Below, one piece after another: positions 42,422-53,732 of a stretch of 64,000 bases of DNA. The notes beneath the pieces are model-generated. The model did no database searches. It saw only the letters and a list, made by a program, of their open reading frames with translations, and had not been told where the DNA came from. Made by a program: the position numbers and the translations under genes. Each line of letters opens with the position of its first letter. Position 1 is the first letter of the stretch. Origin of the DNA: an uncultured Bacteroidota bacterium (GTDB taxonomy: Bacteria > Bacteroidota > Bacteroidia > Bacteroidales > P3). The stretch covers positions 1-64,000 of the forward strand of contig CACYJU010000008.1 of NCBI GenBank assembly GCA_902774845.1. The letters are read 5' to 3'.

Positions 42422-44353
42422 CTACATTACTTCCTTTATCTCCTTCTCTATCACGGCAGCAAACTCTTCGGGTTTCATTGCACCCATATCGCCTGCTCCC
42501 TGACGGCGCACACTCACCGTTCCCTCGTTAATCTCTTTTTCGCCGAGGATGAGCATGAAAGGATACTTGGCCAATTCTGCGTCGCGTATTTTGCGTCCGA
42601 TCTTCTCGTCGCGCATATCTATCGTGCCTCGCAGGTCCATCTGCTCCAGCTTGTTCTTCAACTCCATCGCCTGGTCAACATATTTCTCGCTTACGGGAAG
42701 TATGATGAACTGCTCGGGTGTGAGCCACAACGGGAACTTTCCTCCTGTATGCTCGATCAGCACAGCGCAGAATCTCTCCATCGAGCCGAAAGGTGCTCTG
42801 TGTATCATCACCGGACGATGTTTCTGTCCGTCGCTACCTATATACTCCAAGCCGAATCTCTCCGGCAGGTTGTAGTCGACCTGTATGGTGCCCAGCTGCC
42901 AACGACGACCCAGAGCGTCCTTCACCATGAAGTCGAGCTTCGGACCATAGAATGCGGCCTCGCCAAGTTCTACCCTTGCAGCCACGCCTTTCTCGGCACA
43001 AGCCTCCTTGATGGCGGCTTCGGCTTTCTCCCAGTTCTCGTCGCTACCCACATATTTCGTGGTGTTGGCCGGATCGCGCAACGATATCTGCGCCTCCCAT
43101 TGCTCAAAGCTGAGGGCCTTGAATATCGTCTGGATTATCTCCATCACCTTGATGAACTCGTCCTTCACCTGGTCGGGACGGCAGTAGATGTGGGCATCGT
43201 CCTGCGTGAACGAACGCACGCGGGTCAAGCCATGCAGCTCGCCGCTCTGCTCGTAGCGATATACGGTGCCGAATTCGGCCAACCTCAACGGCAGGTCCTT
43301 ATATGAACGTGGCTCGTTCTTGTATATCATGCAATGATGCGGGCAGTTCATCGGTTTCAGCAGGTAGACCTCACCTTCCTCGGGTGTGGTTATCGGACGG
43401 AAGCTGTCTTCGCCATAGTGCTCCCAGTGGCCGGAGGTCTCATAGAGGGTCTTGGCTCCAATATGCGGGGTTATGACCTGCTGGTATCCGTATTTCTTCT
43501 GTATCTTGGTCAAATACTCTTGCAGACGCAGACGCAGCTCGGTACCCTTGGGCAACCAAATCGGCAGACCTTTTCCGACCGTCTCGCTGAACATATACAA
43601 TCCCAGATCCTTGCCAATCTTACGATGGTCGCGTTTCTTGGCCTCTTCGAGCATCACGAGATATTCGTCCAACTCTTTCTTTTTCGGGAAAGAGATGGCG
43701 TAAACTCGTGTCAGCTGCGGACGATGCTCGTCGCCACGCCAGTATGCTCCAGCCAGGTTTATAAGCTTCACAGCTTTGATGGGGCTGAAATCCACAAGGT
43801 GAGGTCCGCGGCAGAGGTCCGTGAAATTACCGCTGTCGTAGAACGAGATGGTGCCGTCCTCAAGAGCCTCGATAAGCTCGACCTTATACACTTCGCCACG
43901 CTCGCCAAAGACTTTGAGCGCCTCAGCTTTAGAGACATCGCGTCGTGTGATGGGAGTCTTGGCCTGCACCAGCTCCATCATCTTCTTCTCAATCTTCGGG
44001 AAGTCATCGCTAGACACGCTATATTCGCCGAAGTCAATATCATAGTAGAAGCCGTTCTCAATCGAAGGTCCGATACCGAATTTGATACCGGGATAGAGCT
44101 CCTGCAGCGCCGATGCCAGCAAGTGGGCCGAAGTGTGCCAGAATGTCGACTTGCCCTCTTCGTCGTTCCAAGTCAAAAGCTGCACCTGCGAGTCTTCGTT
44201 TATCGGACGGTAAAGTTCCATCACTTTTCCGTTCACTTTGGCCGCCAAAACGTTGCGTGCCAACCCTTCGCTGATGCTTTTTGCTATATCCAAAGAGGTC
44301 ACGCCAGCCTCATACTGACGCACCGAACCATCTGGAAGTGTGATATTTATCAT
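42422..44353 (-). CDS. thrS: Threonyl-tRNA synthetase
   Basis: 643 residues. Domains in order: TGS (1-61), editing domain with HxxxH in [10 protein letters not shown] (about 73-77) and the later Cys/His pair, catalytic class II core (about 245-535) with [10 protein letters not shown] (zinc Cys and His), [15 protein letters not shown] (motif 2) and motif 3 in [14 protein letters not shown], then the anticodon-binding domain ending in EKEIKEVM. It heads the thrS-infC-rpmI-rplT cluster and has a well-formed promoter at 44391-44421. Confidence 0.98.
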   Translation of the reverse strand: MINITLPDGSVRQYEAGVTSLDIAKSISEGLARNVLAAKVNGKVMELYRPINEDSQVQLLTWNDEEGKSTFWHTSAHLLASALQELYPGIKFGIGPSIENGFYYDIDFGEYSVSSDDFPKIEKKMMELVQAKTPITRRDVSKAEALKVFGERGEVYKVELIEALEDGTISFYDSGNFTDLCRGPHLVDFSPIKAVKLINLAGAYWRGDEHRPQLTRVYAISFPKKKELDEYLVMLEEAKKRDHRKIGKDLGLYMFSETVGKGLPIWLPKGTELRLRLQEYLTKIQKKYGYQQVITPHIGAKTLYETSGHWEHYGEDSFRPITTPEEGEVYLLKPMNCPHHCMIYKNEPRSYKDLPLRLAEFGTVYRYEQSGELHGLTRVRSFTQDDAHIYCRPDQVKDEFIKVMEIIQTIFKALSFEQWEAQISLRDPANTTKYVGSDENWEKAEAAIKEACAEKGVAARVELGEAAFYGPKLDFMVKDALGRRWQLGTIQVDYNLPERFGLEYIGSDGQKHRPVMIHRAPFGSMERFCAVLIEHTGGKFPLWLTPEQFIILPVSEKYVDQAMELKNKLEQMDLRGTIDMRDEKIGRKIRDAELAKYPFMLILGEKEINEGTVSVRRQGAGDMGAMKPEEFAAVIEKEIKEVM

Positions 44354-44390
44354 ATATATACTAGTTCAATTTATTACCACTTAGAACGTG

Positions 44391-44421
44391 CAAAGATACA
44401 AAACACATTGATAATGACAAA
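44391..44421 (-). promoter_or_regulatory. Promoter of the thrS-infC-rpmI-rplT-rplS cluster
   Basis: On the minus strand TTTG (complement of 44418-44421) and TATCTTTG (complement of 44391-44398) with a 19-base spacer, 37 bases before the thrS ATG. Confidence 0.75.
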
Positions 44422-44545
44422 TTTTTGTCACCTTATTTTATTTTTTTATTTCTATTTAAACAAAAACACATGCCCCCTTCTTAACATACCAACACATCAA
44501 CACCTATCCCCTTTTTCAAGCGAAGCAAAACCTTTTAACAAAATT

Positions 44546-44580
44546 AATAAAAAAAGGGCATCTCGTTCAAGACGCCCTTT
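44546..44580 (-). terminator. Rho-independent terminator of groES-groL
   Basis: aaagggcatct (44553-44563) pairs with agacgcccttt (44570-44580) with one G-U pair on the minus strand, where the A run at 44546-44555 provides the T tail. It is 26 bases beyond the groL stop. Confidence 0.85.
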
Positions 44581-44605
44581 CTGTCCGTTCATGTAGACCC
44601 TGCGG

Positions 44606-46255
<1,650 letters not shown>

Positions 46256-46310
46256 TTAATTTTTGTGTCCGACTCGTCTTACAAGTCTGACCCGTCGGAC
46301 GGTTCTGGTT

Positions 46311-46580
46311 TTAGATTATCGCGTAGATGTCGCTTTCCTTCATTATCATATATTTCACGCCGTCGATGTCGACTTCTGTGCCACTGTATTTGCCATAGAG
46401 CACCTGGTCGCCCACCTTCACCGTCATGTCGTGGTCTTTCGTACCGTTACCCACGGCCACAACCTTGCCGCGCTGCGGTTTCTCTTTTGCTGTGTCGGGG
46501 ATGATGATTCCCGATGCCGTCTTCTGTTCTGCTTCTGCCGGTTCAATAAGGACTCGGTCTGCTAAAGGTTTAATGTTCAT
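46311..46580 (-). CDS. groES: Co-chaperonin GroES
   Basis: 89 residues from [10 protein letters not shown] at 46578-46580; an ATG ten codons upstream (46610) would add [10 protein letters not shown], which does not belong to the family. The mobile loop (about 17-30, [14 protein letters not shown]), the roof loop region and [21 protein letters not shown] are normal. It caps the GroEL ring. Upstream, four TGACA/TGTCA words lie within 33 bases (46665-46697), possibly heat-shock or repressor sites. Confidence 0.97.
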   Translation of the reverse strand: MNIKPLADRVLIEPAEAEQKTASGIIIPDTAKEKPQRGKVVAVGNGTKDHDMTVKVGDQVLYGKYSGTEVDIDGVKYMIMKESDIYAII

Positions 46581-46964
46581 AGTGTTAAAGATTAATTTAT
46601 TAATATTCATTTTTGCTTGTTATCTGGGAAAACACACCCTTAAAACACAATAATCGTGCCAAAATGACAACTGACACCTCTCTGTGACATTTTGTCAGTA
46701 AAAATCAATCCTTTCTGCCACATTTTATTTTTCACGACAAACAACAAAACCTCACAACACCCATCTAACTCTCTCTTAACCAACACTAACCACCCATCCT
46801 CCAATCTCTCGTCCCCCATCTGCCCCCGAACAGTACAGCAATAAAACCGCTACTTCTATTAGAGAAATGTCAGAGAAACATTAGAGAACTATTAGAGAAC
46901 GAATACAGAAACCCACAATAAAAGCACACTTTTTCACGTTAACAAAGATTATAATCAGCCAAAA
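46581..46964. other. Divergent 384-bp intergenic region, groES / outer membrane protein
   Basis: No gene. Near groES: TGACA at 46665, 46672 and 46685 and TGTCA at 46693. Then a C/A-rich stretch with acccatctaactc words (about 46756-46800) like those at 39310, and at 46858-46903 four attagaga or related words with irregular spacing (about 11-16 bases). No clear TAnnTTTG promoter for the plus-strand gene was seen. Confidence 0.6.
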
Positions 46965-47573
46965 ATGAAACGTCTAATCCCCCTGTTAGTCCTACTTGCC
47001 ATCGCCTTCTCTGCCTCTGCCCAACGTTTTGACGGCGCCATCTTCGTCGGATTCAATCTCGGACAAATCGACGGCGACAACTCGGGCCACTACACTCACT
47101 TCGGCATGCACAGCGCCGTCCAGACCTCTTTTGCTCTCCAGAAAAACATTGACTCCCCATGGCGCATGATTATCGAGTTAGGCGTCACCGAAAAAGGCGC
47201 CAACAAAGCCTCCACCGACATCAAGACCAACCTCCTCTACGTCGAGATGCCCATCATGGCGAGTTACAGCTTCCTTGACGGCAACCTGCGTCTCGCCGCA
47301 GGCGTCGCCCCAGCCATCCTCGCAAAAGCCAAAGTCAAGGAAGGCAAGATGGACGACCCCGTCGCAGCCAAAGCCTACCGCCGCATGGATTGGCTTCCCG
47401 TCTGCGCCGAGATTTCCTACTTCTTCGCCGGCCACTACGCCGTCAACTTCCGATTCAACGCCTCCATGATCTCCATCATGGACAACCCCTCCAAAGGCAC
47501 CTACCGCATCTTCCGTTCCAACAAAGGCGCCTTCAACAACTACATCAGCCTCAACCTCGGCTACCGCTTCTAA
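46965..47573 (+). CDS. Outer membrane beta-barrel protein (PorT-like)
   Basis: 202 residues with a signal peptide (1-19, cut after ASA/Q). The remainder alternates in strands typical of an eight-stranded barrel: GAIFVGFNLGQIDGD, GMHSAVQTSFALQ, RMIIELGVTEKG, NLLYVEMPIMASYSF, LRLAAGVAPAIL, and the last strand NNYISLNLGYRF ends in Phe, the signal for outer membrane insertion. Similar to the porin/PorT family of Bacteroidetes (PF13568-like); a structural or small transport role is possible. Followed after 51 bases by the Nif3 gene in the same direction. Confidence 0.85.
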   Translation: MKRLIPLLVLLAIAFSASAQRFDGAIFVGFNLGQIDGDNSGHYTHFGMHSAVQTSFALQKNIDSPWRMIIELGVTEKGANKASTDIKTNLLYVEMPIMASYSFLDGNLRLAAGVAPAILAKAKVKEGKMDDPVAAKAYRRMDWLPVCAEISYFFAGHYAVNFRFNASMISIMDNPSKGTYRIFRSNKGAFNNYISLNLGYRF

Positions 47574-47624
47574 CTTCCCATATATCAAGCAAAAACAAAC
47601 CATTTCAATACCTCAATCTGAATC

Positions 47625-48404
47625 ATGCAAATCCAATCCGTCATCGATTATCTTAACGAAATATACCCGCTTAACCTTCAGGAGCACTACGACAACGCTG
47701 GACACAAAGTGGGCGACGCCTCACAAGACCTCTCCGGCATTCTCGTCACCCTCGACGTCACCAACGAGGTTATCGACGAAGCCATCGAGCTGGGGTTCAA
47801 CCTCATCGTGAGCCACCATCCGATGATTTTCGGCGACCTGAAGAGCTTAGTTCCTTCCAACGAGCAGACACGCATGCTCAACCGCCTCATAAAGAACGAC
47901 ATCTGCGTCTATTCCGCCCACACCAACCTCGACAACCTGAATCGTGGCGTAAGTCATATCCTCGCACAGAAACTCGGACTTTCCGACATCATGACCCTCT
48001 CCGAGAACGACGACAACCACAACGGCGGCGGCGCACTCGGCGAACTGCCCTCTCCCCTCGCCTGCTCCGAATTCATCAATCGAGTGAAAGACACGCTCGG
48101 TCTCCCCTTCCTCAAATGCTCCAAAAACCTCCCGCCCCAGATAAAGCGGGTCGCCGTTTGCGGCGGTTCCGGATCCTTCCTCATCGACGAAGCAGCCGAC
48201 CGCAAAGCCGATATCTACCTCACCGCCGACATCAAATACCACGACTACCAGAAAGCCGTCGGACGCATCTCCGTCGCCGATATCGGCCACTACGAAAGCG
48301 AACAATTTGCACAAGAATTGATTTACAACGACATTATTAAAAAATTTAGTAACTTTGCGTGCCGAATTACGAGGGTCAAGACAAGTTATATCGACCACAA
48401 ATAA
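47625..48404 (+). CDS. Nif3-like dinuclear metal centre protein
   Basis: 259 residues, the compact form without the extra central domain that gives 360-residue members. Metal ligands are visible: SHHPMIFG (about 64-70), HTNLDNL (about 98-104) and, near the end, HYESEQF (about 223). These proteins form toroidal hexamers; a GTP cyclohydrolase-like function has been proposed for some but is not established. A TAACTTTG element inside the last codons (48350-48357) may serve the next gene. Confidence 0.92.
   Translation: MQIQSVIDYLNEIYPLNLQEHYDNAGHKVGDASQDLSGILVTLDVTNEVIDEAIELGFNLIVSHHPMIFGDLKSLVPSNEQTRMLNRLIKNDICVYSAHTNLDNLNRGVSHILAQKLGLSDIMTLSENDDNHNGGGALGELPSPLACSEFINRVKDTLGLPFLKCSKNLPPQIKRVAVCGGSGSFLIDEAADRKADIYLTADIKYHDYQKAVGRISVADIGHYESEQFAQELIYNDIIKKFSNFACRITRVKTSYIDHK
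48350..48357 (+). promoter_or_regulatory. Possible -7 element for the zinc-ribbon gene
   Basis: TAACTTTG inside the 3' end of the Nif3 gene, 132 bases before the next ATG. No TTTG at the -33 distance, so support is weak. Confidence 0.3.
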
Positions 48405-48489
48405 CTATCACTCAACACGATAAACAACTCTCGCAAAATTCGCTTTTACATCAAAAACGCTAATAACAAATAAAAAATATAAATAAACA

Positions 48490-49314
48490 ATGGCAAAAAA
48501 AGTTTCAACAAGCAAGTCGGCAAAAGAGACCACTCCCGTTCAGGAGGTGGTGAGACTTGACATCGACGAGAAAGTGGAACAGCGTCTTATCGCCCTCTAC
48601 ACCCTTCAGTCGGTAGACTCCAAGATTGACAAGATTCAGATCATCCGCGGCGAGCTGCCTCAAGCCATCCAGGACCTCGAGGACGAGATCGCCGGTTTGG
48701 AAACCCGCATATCCAACCTCAACGCCAACATTAAAGAGACCGAGGCCGCTATTGCTACTCGCAAAAACGAGATCGCCGAACACGAAACCATCCTCAAGGC
48801 CAACGAGAAGAAGATGGACAACGTGCGCAACAACCGCGAATACGAGTCCCTCAACAAGGAAGTCGAATTCCAGAACCTCGAGATACAGCTCTGCGAGCGC
48901 CGCAACCGCGAAGCAACCGCCAAGATTGCCGAACTCAAACAGCACATCGAAGCCGCCAAGCAACTGCTCGAAAGCCGCAACGCCGACCTTAAGGCCAAGA
49001 AAGACGAGCTGGGCGACATCATCAAGGAGACCGAGAAAGACGAAGAGCGCCTCACCAAGAAATCCAAAGAGCAGGAGCAGTATATAGAGGATCACTACCT
49101 GACCGCCTACAAACGCATCCGCAAAGCCGCCCGCAACGGCCTCGCCGTCGTAGCCATCGACCGCGACGCCTGCGGTGGTTGCTTCAGCAAAATCCCGCCT
49201 CAGCGCCAAACCGAAATCAAGATGCACAAGAAAGTCATCGTGTGCGAACATTGTGGACGTATTCTGGTCGACGACGACATCGCAAATCGTGTCGAAGCCG
49301 CACTCGAAAAATAA
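48490..49314 (+). CDS. Coiled-coil protein with C-terminal zinc ribbon (CT398/YbgI-neighbour type)
   Basis: 274 residues. After a short polar start, residues about 35-190 form a long antiparallel coiled coil rich in Glu, Lys and Ala. The C-terminus has a four-cysteine zinc ribbon: CGGCFSKIPPQ ... VCEHCGRILV (about 227-262). This is the PF02591 (zf-RING_7) architecture. In many Bacteroidetes and Chlamydiae such a gene follows the Nif3 gene, as here (85-base gap), which points to a joint role, but the role is unknown. Family members have been linked to sigma-54/flagellar or secretion regulators in Chlamydia; no such link is visible here. Confidence 0.9.
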   Translation: MAKKVSTSKSAKETTPVQEVVRLDIDEKVEQRLIALYTLQSVDSKIDKIQIIRGELPQAIQDLEDEIAGLETRISNLNANIKETEAAIATRKNEIAEHETILKANEKKMDNVRNNREYESLNKEVEFQNLEIQLCERRNREATAKIAELKQHIEAAKQLLESRNADLKAKKDELGDIIKETEKDEERLTKKSKEQEQYIEDHYLTAYKRIRKAARNGLAVVAIDRDACGGCFSKIPPQRQTEIKMHKKVIVCEHCGRILVDDDIANRVEAALEK

Positions 49315-49333
49315 AACCTAAACCCATTCAACA

Positions 49334-50830
49334 ATGACCCATTTTATCTCATCTGAAGGTCTTACCCTCAAGAAAATTGAGGAAATCATAAACAACAAGA
49401 TGGATATCGCCCTCAGCGAAGACGCTGTGGCACGCATCACCAAATGTCGCGACTATCTTAACAACAAGATGGAAACCCAGAAAGAACCCATCTACGGCGT
49501 CACCACCGGATTCGGCTCTCTCTGCAACATCTCCATCAGCAAGGAAGAACTGAGCCAGCTCCAGAAAAACCTCGTCATGAGCCACGCCTGCGGTGTCGGC
49601 GACGAAGTGCCGCAGGAGATTGTCAAGCTGATGCTCCTTCTGAAAGTTCAGAATTTCAGCTTCGGCTACAGCGGCGTCCAACTCGAAACCGCACAACGTC
49701 TGGTCGACTGCTACAACAGCGACATCCTCCCCGTCGTCTATCAGCAAGGCTCCCTCGGAGCCAGCGGCGACCTCTGCCCTCTCGCCAACCTCATGCTCCC
49801 CTCCGTACTCGGAATGGGAGATGTCTACTACAAAGGCGTCAAGACCGACGTTTCCAACATCTACATCGAGAAAGGCTGGAAACCCATCACACTCCAGAGC
49901 AAGGAAGGACTCGCCCTTCTCAACGGCACCCAGTTCATGAGCGCCTACGCCATCTGGAACATACTCAAGGCACAACGCCTCAGCAAACAGGCCGACATGG
50001 TGCTGTCACTCAGCCTCGACGCTTTCGACGGCCGCATAGAGCCTTTCTTCGAGTCGCTCCACAAAGTGCGTCCCCACAAAGGTCAACTTGAAACAGCAGC
50101 AGCCGTACGCAAATATACCGACGGCAGCGAAATCATCAAGCGTCACAAAGAGCACGTACAAGATCCATACAGCTTCCGTTGTGCTCCCCAGGTGCATGGT
50201 GCTGCCAAAGACACCATCCGCTATGTGGCCAGCGTCATTGAGACCGAGATCAACTCCACCACCGACAACCCGATAGTGCTTCCCGATGAAGACCTCGTGA
50301 TCAGCGGTGGTCACTTCCACGGAGAGCCTCTCGCAATGGTGCTCGACTTCCTCGCCATCGCCGTTGCCGAACTGGGCAGCATCAGCGAACGTCGCTGCTA
50401 CCAGCTTATCGACGCCAAACGCGGCCTTCCGAGCTTCCTCGTGGCAAAACCCGGATTGAACAGCGGCTTCATGATTCCGCAGTATGCTGCAGCAGCCATC
50501 GTGAGCCAAACCAAGCAGTACTGCACCCCCGCCAGCGTCGACAGCATCCCGTCAAGCCAGAACCAGGAAGACCTCGTCTCGATGGGTGCCAACGCAGCCA
50601 CCAAGTGCTACAAGGTTATGGAGAACGTCGAGCGCGTCCTCGCCATCGAACTGTTCAACGCAGCTCAGGCTCTCGACTTCCGTCATCAGGAAGGACTGAA
50701 GAGCAGCCCGTTCATCGAGAAGATGGTTGAAGACTACCGCAAATGTGTGCCCTTCGTCGAAATCGACGAAATCATGTACAAGCACATCCACAGCAGCGTC
50801 CGTTTCCTTCAAACGATGGAAGTGAAGTAA
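49334..50830 (+). CDS. hutH: Histidine ammonia-lyase
   Basis: 498 residues. Removes ammonia from histidine to give urocanate using the MIO cofactor formed from Ala143-Ser144-Gly145 (GSLGASGDLCPLA). Ser83-His84 in VMSHACG is the histidine-type selectivity motif rather than that of phenylalanine or tyrosine lyases. Catalytic Tyr in YGVTTGFG (54) and the later STTDNPIVL and QEDLVSMGAN segments are normal. No other hut gene (hutU, hutI, ftcD) is near; the gene follows the zinc-ribbon gene by 19 bases and ends at a bidirectional terminator. The stop codon opens a short agtaaa repeat. Confidence 0.95.
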   Translation: MTHFISSEGLTLKKIEEIINNKMDIALSEDAVARITKCRDYLNNKMETQKEPIYGVTTGFGSLCNISISKEELSQLQKNLVMSHACGVGDEVPQEIVKLMLLLKVQNFSFGYSGVQLETAQRLVDCYNSDILPVVYQQGSLGASGDLCPLANLMLPSVLGMGDVYYKGVKTDVSNIYIEKGWKPITLQSKEGLALLNGTQFMSAYAIWNILKAQRLSKQADMVLSLSLDAFDGRIEPFFESLHKVRPHKGQLETAAAVRKYTDGSEIIKRHKEHVQDPYSFRCAPQVHGAAKDTIRYVASVIETEINSTTDNPIVLPDEDLVISGGHFHGEPLAMVLDFLAIAVAELGSISERRCYQLIDAKRGLPSFLVAKPGLNSGFMIPQYAAAAIVSQTKQYCTPASVDSIPSSQNQEDLVSMGANAATKCYKVMENVERVLAIELFNAAQALDFRHQEGLKSSPFIEKMVEDYRKCVPFVEIDEIMYKHIHSSVRFLQTMEVK

Positions 50831-50880
50831 AGTAAAATAAAGTAAAATCAATTAGTGCCGAGGATAAACCGCACATAGAA

Positions 50881-50910
50881 AAAGCCGCATCCTTCTAGGG
50901 TGCGGCTTTA
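50881..50910. terminator. Bidirectional terminator between hutH and rmlA
   Basis: aaagccgcatcc (50881-50892) pairs with gggtgcggcttt (50898-50909) with one G-U pair; A and T runs on the two sides allow use by both converging genes. Confidence 0.9.
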
Positions 50911-50929
50911 TTATTGCAAGGCAGTACCT

Positions 50930-51811
50930 TTATTCGGCTTGATCCAATACCTTCATAAGGTATTGTCCATACTGGTTCTTGAGCATCGGCTTGGCAATCT
51001 CAGCCAGTCGTTCCTTAGATATCCAGCCGTTGCGGAAAGCTATGTCTTCGAGGCAAGCAATCTTCAAGCCTTGACGTTTCTCGATAACCTCAACGAAAGT
51101 CGAAGCCTCTGAGAGGGAGTCATGGGTACCTGTGTCGAGCCAGGCGAAACCGCGTCCAAGCGTCTGCACTCTCAGTTCGCCGGTCGAGAGAAACTCCTGG
51201 TTGACTGAGGTGATCTCGAGTTCTCCACGTGCCGAAGGTTTTATATGCTTGGCCACCTCGACTACGCGGTTGGGATAGAAGTAAAGACCCACGACAGCAT
51301 AGTTGCTCTTGGGGTTGGCTGGTTTTTCTTCGATGGAGAGACAGTTGCCCTCTTTGTCGAATTCCGCCACACCATAACGTTCCGGATCATTAACCCAATA
51401 ACCGAAAACAGTTGCCTTATCATTTGTTTCTGCATCGTGGACGGCATCTCGGAGCATACGTGTGAAGCCGCTGCCATAAAAGATATTGTCGCCGAGAACG
51501 AGACAGACAGCATCGTTACCTATGAACTTTTCACCAATGATGAAGGACTGAGCCAGACCGTCGGGTGATGGTTGCTCGGCATACTCGAAATGTACGCCAT
51601 AGTCACTTCCGTCACCCAGAAGACGCCTGAAGGCTGGGAGGTCGTAGGGTGTGGAGATTATGAGTATATCCCTTATCCCGGCCAACATAAGTGCGGAGAT
51701 GGGATAATATACCATCGGTTTATCGTAGACAGGAAGAAGCTGCTTGCTGACTCCTTTAGTGATTGGATAGAGACGGGTGCCGGAACCACCAGCGAGAACG
51801 ATGCCTTTCAT
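50930..51811 (-). CDS. rmlA: Glucose-1-phosphate thymidylyltransferase
   Basis: 293 residues. Makes dTDP-glucose from glucose 1-phosphate and dTTP, the first step towards dTDP-rhamnose and related surface sugars. Nucleotide loop GGSGTRLYP (8-16), then [15 protein letters not shown], the substrate part [29 protein letters not shown] and the C-terminal helical tail. The other rml genes are absent from the window. An A/C-sense repeat (51818-51857 on the plus strand) precedes the ATG. Confidence 0.97.
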   Translation of the reverse strand: MKGIVLAGGSGTRLYPITKGVSKQLLPVYDKPMVYYPISALMLAGIRDILIISTPYDLPAFRRLLGDGSDYGVHFEYAEQPSPDGLAQSFIIGEKFIGNDAVCLVLGDNIFYGSGFTRMLRDAVHDAETNDKATVFGYWVNDPERYGVAEFDKEGNCLSIEEKPANPKSNYAVVGLYFYPNRVVEVAKHIKPSARGELEITSVNQEFLSTGELRVQTLGRGFAWLDTGTHDSLSEASTFVEVIEKRQGLKIACLEDIAFRNGWISKERLAEIAKPMLKNQYGQYLMKVLDQAE

Positions 51812-51817
51812 GTTTGC

Positions 51818-51857
51818 GTGTTATTGAGAGAATGCTTGATTGCCTGAATTTATTAAT
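51818..51857. repeat. 8-bp repeats in front of rmlA
   Basis: gtgttatt, gagagaat, gcttgatt, gcctgaat, ttattaat on the plus strand, starting 7 bases from the rmlA start. The mRNA strand is A/C-rich. Confidence 0.85.
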
Positions 51858-51876
51858 ATGTTTGTAGTGTGAGTAC

Positions 51877-52956
51877 TTATTCTATTCGTACCCTCGGGTC
51901 TATAAATCCGTACAGAATATCGGTAATTATGTTGATGACCACCAGTAAGAGGCAGACGAAGAGAATACAACCCATGACAACGGGGAAGTCGTATTTCTCC
52001 AATCCGTCGACGATGACAATACCCATCCCCTTCCAGTCGAAGACATACTCGACGAAGACGGCTCCAGCCATAAGGCCGGCGAGCCAACCAGAGGCGGAAG
52101 TCACAATGGGGTTGAGAGCGTTGCGGAGGGCATGATGGAAGACAACCTTACGGAAAGGGAGTCCTTTGGCGCGGGCTGTACGTATGTAATCCTGCGAGAG
52201 AGCTTCGAGCATGGAGTTTTTGGAGAGCTGAGTGAGTGTGGCAAGAGGACGGATGCCGAGGGTGAGAGCAGGAAGGATGAGGTTTTTGAGGTCGAGGTAC
52301 TCACATGAGCCGTAGTCGTCAACGGTGAAGAGGTTGCCGAACATGTTGAGATGTGTCACATTGGCGAGCACGTATGCAAAGAACCAAGCGATAAGGATGG
52401 CGGCAAAGAACGAAGGAAGTGACATTCCGAGAGTGGATACCACGAGTGTGATTCGGTCAATCCACGAATCCTTGTATAGAGCCGAAAGAACACCAAAGAG
52501 TATTCCGACAACAAAGGCGAAGGTCATCGCCACCAAAGCCAGGAGGGCCGTCTGAGGAAAGGCGGTTGAGATTATCTCTGAGACTTTGCGTTTGGATTGG
52601 TAAGAACGTCTCAGATAGGGCGCCTTCAAGACAACAGAGGTGGCCTTCACCTTCAGCAATGTGGTGTAGGGAGCATATTTGTCTGGAGCGAGATAGAAAT
52701 AGTCCGACGGGTTATCGTTATTATGGAAAGATATGGGAGCGAGGTCGTTGAGGTAGTTGAGGAACTGCAGACCCATGGGTTTGTCACGACCAAGGTCGCG
52801 GTTGATAATCTCGACACTCTCAGCATCGGCACGTTGTCCGAGCATCATGCGGGCAGGATCTCCAGGAAGGATATTGAATAGAAAAAAAACGAGGGTAACA
52901 ACTCCCAGTATGACCAGAAGACCGTAGAAGAGCCGTTTAAGAGTGTATCGGAGCAT
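51877..52956 (-). CDS. ABC transporter permease, DppB/OppB type
   Basis: 359 residues. Inner-membrane permease of peptide-type ABC importers. N-terminal helix (about 5-28), a periplasmic insertion (about 30-130, with a GDPARMMLGQ segment near the start), then five helices. The coupling-loop motif for the ATPase is ARAKGLPFRKVVFHHALRNA (about 270-289), followed by NPIVT. No second permease, ATPase or binding protein is adjacent, so its partners must be elsewhere. It is flanked by repeat arrays on both sides. Confidence 0.92.
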   Translation of the reverse strand: MLRYTLKRLFYGLLVILGVVTLVFFLFNILPGDPARMMLGQRADAESVEIINRDLGRDKPMGLQFLNYLNDLAPISFHNNDNPSDYFYLAPDKYAPYTTLLKVKATSVVLKAPYLRRSYQSKRKVSEIISTAFPQTALLALVAMTFAFVVGILFGVLSALYKDSWIDRITLVVSTLGMSLPSFFAAILIAWFFAYVLANVTHLNMFGNLFTVDDYGSCEYLDLKNLILPALTLGIRPLATLTQLSKNSMLEALSQDYIRTARAKGLPFRKVVFHHALRNALNPIVTSASGWLAGLMAGAVFVEYVFDWKGMGIVIVDGLEKYDFPVVMGCILFVCLLLVVINIITDILYGFIDPRVRIE

Positions 52957-52960
52957 GAAG

Positions 52961-53016
52961 GAGTGAGTGCGTGATTGCTTGAATGATTGAATGCGTTATT
53001 GCTTGAGTGTGTTAGT
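52961..53016. repeat. 8-bp repeats in front of the ABC permease gene
   Basis: gagtgagt, gcgtgatt, gcttgaat, gattgaat, gcgttatt, gcttgagt, gtgttagt on the plus strand, seven units in register starting 5 bases from the permease start codon. Confidence 0.9.
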
Positions 53017-53027
53017 GGAAAATTAAA

Positions 53028-53720
53028 TCAACGGAGGCCGCGGACTATGGATTTCTTTGCCACGAAGTCTTTGAGGTAGAATGGTTCGTAGTAGGCGGTG
53101 TCCTCCGTCCTACCCTCTTGGAGCATCTGCTGAGCCAGCGGGAGCATGGAGGCAGCGGAGATACGGTAGTCAGGATCGAAGGAGGCATTGGGGTGCACAC
53201 CCAAGAGAGGCTGACTCTTGGCAGCTCCGTCGCCGATAAAGACGACCGGCGAAGAATCAAGCCAACGGTCATAGATCCCCTGTTCGATGATGTCGGCCGA
53301 AACCTCTTTCTTGACTTCAAGGGAGAAATCATAGATTGCAGAGTAGCACTCCATGCGACGAGCATCAATCATAGGGCAGACGAGACCGTTGTATTCGGGA
53401 TGTTGCTGATAGTAGCCAGCAGCCATATTTTTCAGAGTCGGCACCGAAAGGAGCGGGATGTCCAAGCCATAGCAGAGTCCTTTGGCGGAGCTGACGCCGA
53501 TACGAAGTCCAGTATAACTGCCAGGACCGCCGCTCACACATACAGCTTCAAGAGAGGATGATTTCAAACCCGACTCTTCGAAAAGCTGGTTGATGAAGAG
53601 CGACAGCTGAGAAGAATGAGCGTTAGGGAGCGCCGACTCACGAGCAGCCACGATATGACCCTCAGCAGCGAGGGCCACAGAGCATACCGAAGTTGCAGTT
53701 TCTATCAAAAGGATGGACAT
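53028..53720 (-). CDS. tsaB: tRNA threonylcarbamoyladenosine synthesis protein TsaB
   Basis: 230 residues. Partner of TsaD in making t6A37 of ANN-reading tRNAs. ASKHA-type fold: N-terminal ILLIETATSVCSVALA, then the family-typical GGPGSYTGLRIGVSSAKGL (about 69-87) and PLLSVPTLKNMA. Ends in a short basic tail. The gene for an RsiV-like protein lies 12 bases upstream on the same strand, so they are probably co-transcribed with the LolA-like gene. Confidence 0.95.
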   Translation of the reverse strand: MSILLIETATSVCSVALAAEGHIVAARESALPNAHSSQLSLFINQLFEESGLKSSSLEAVCVSGGPGSYTGLRIGVSSAKGLCYGLDIPLLSVPTLKNMAAGYYQQHPEYNGLVCPMIDARRMECYSAIYDFSLEVKKEVSADIIEQGIYDRWLDSSPVVFIGDGAAKSQPLLGVHPNASFDPDYRISAASMLPLAQQMLQEGRTEDTAYYEPFYLKDFVAKKSIVRGLR

Positions 53721-53732
53721 GCTTGATGCGGA

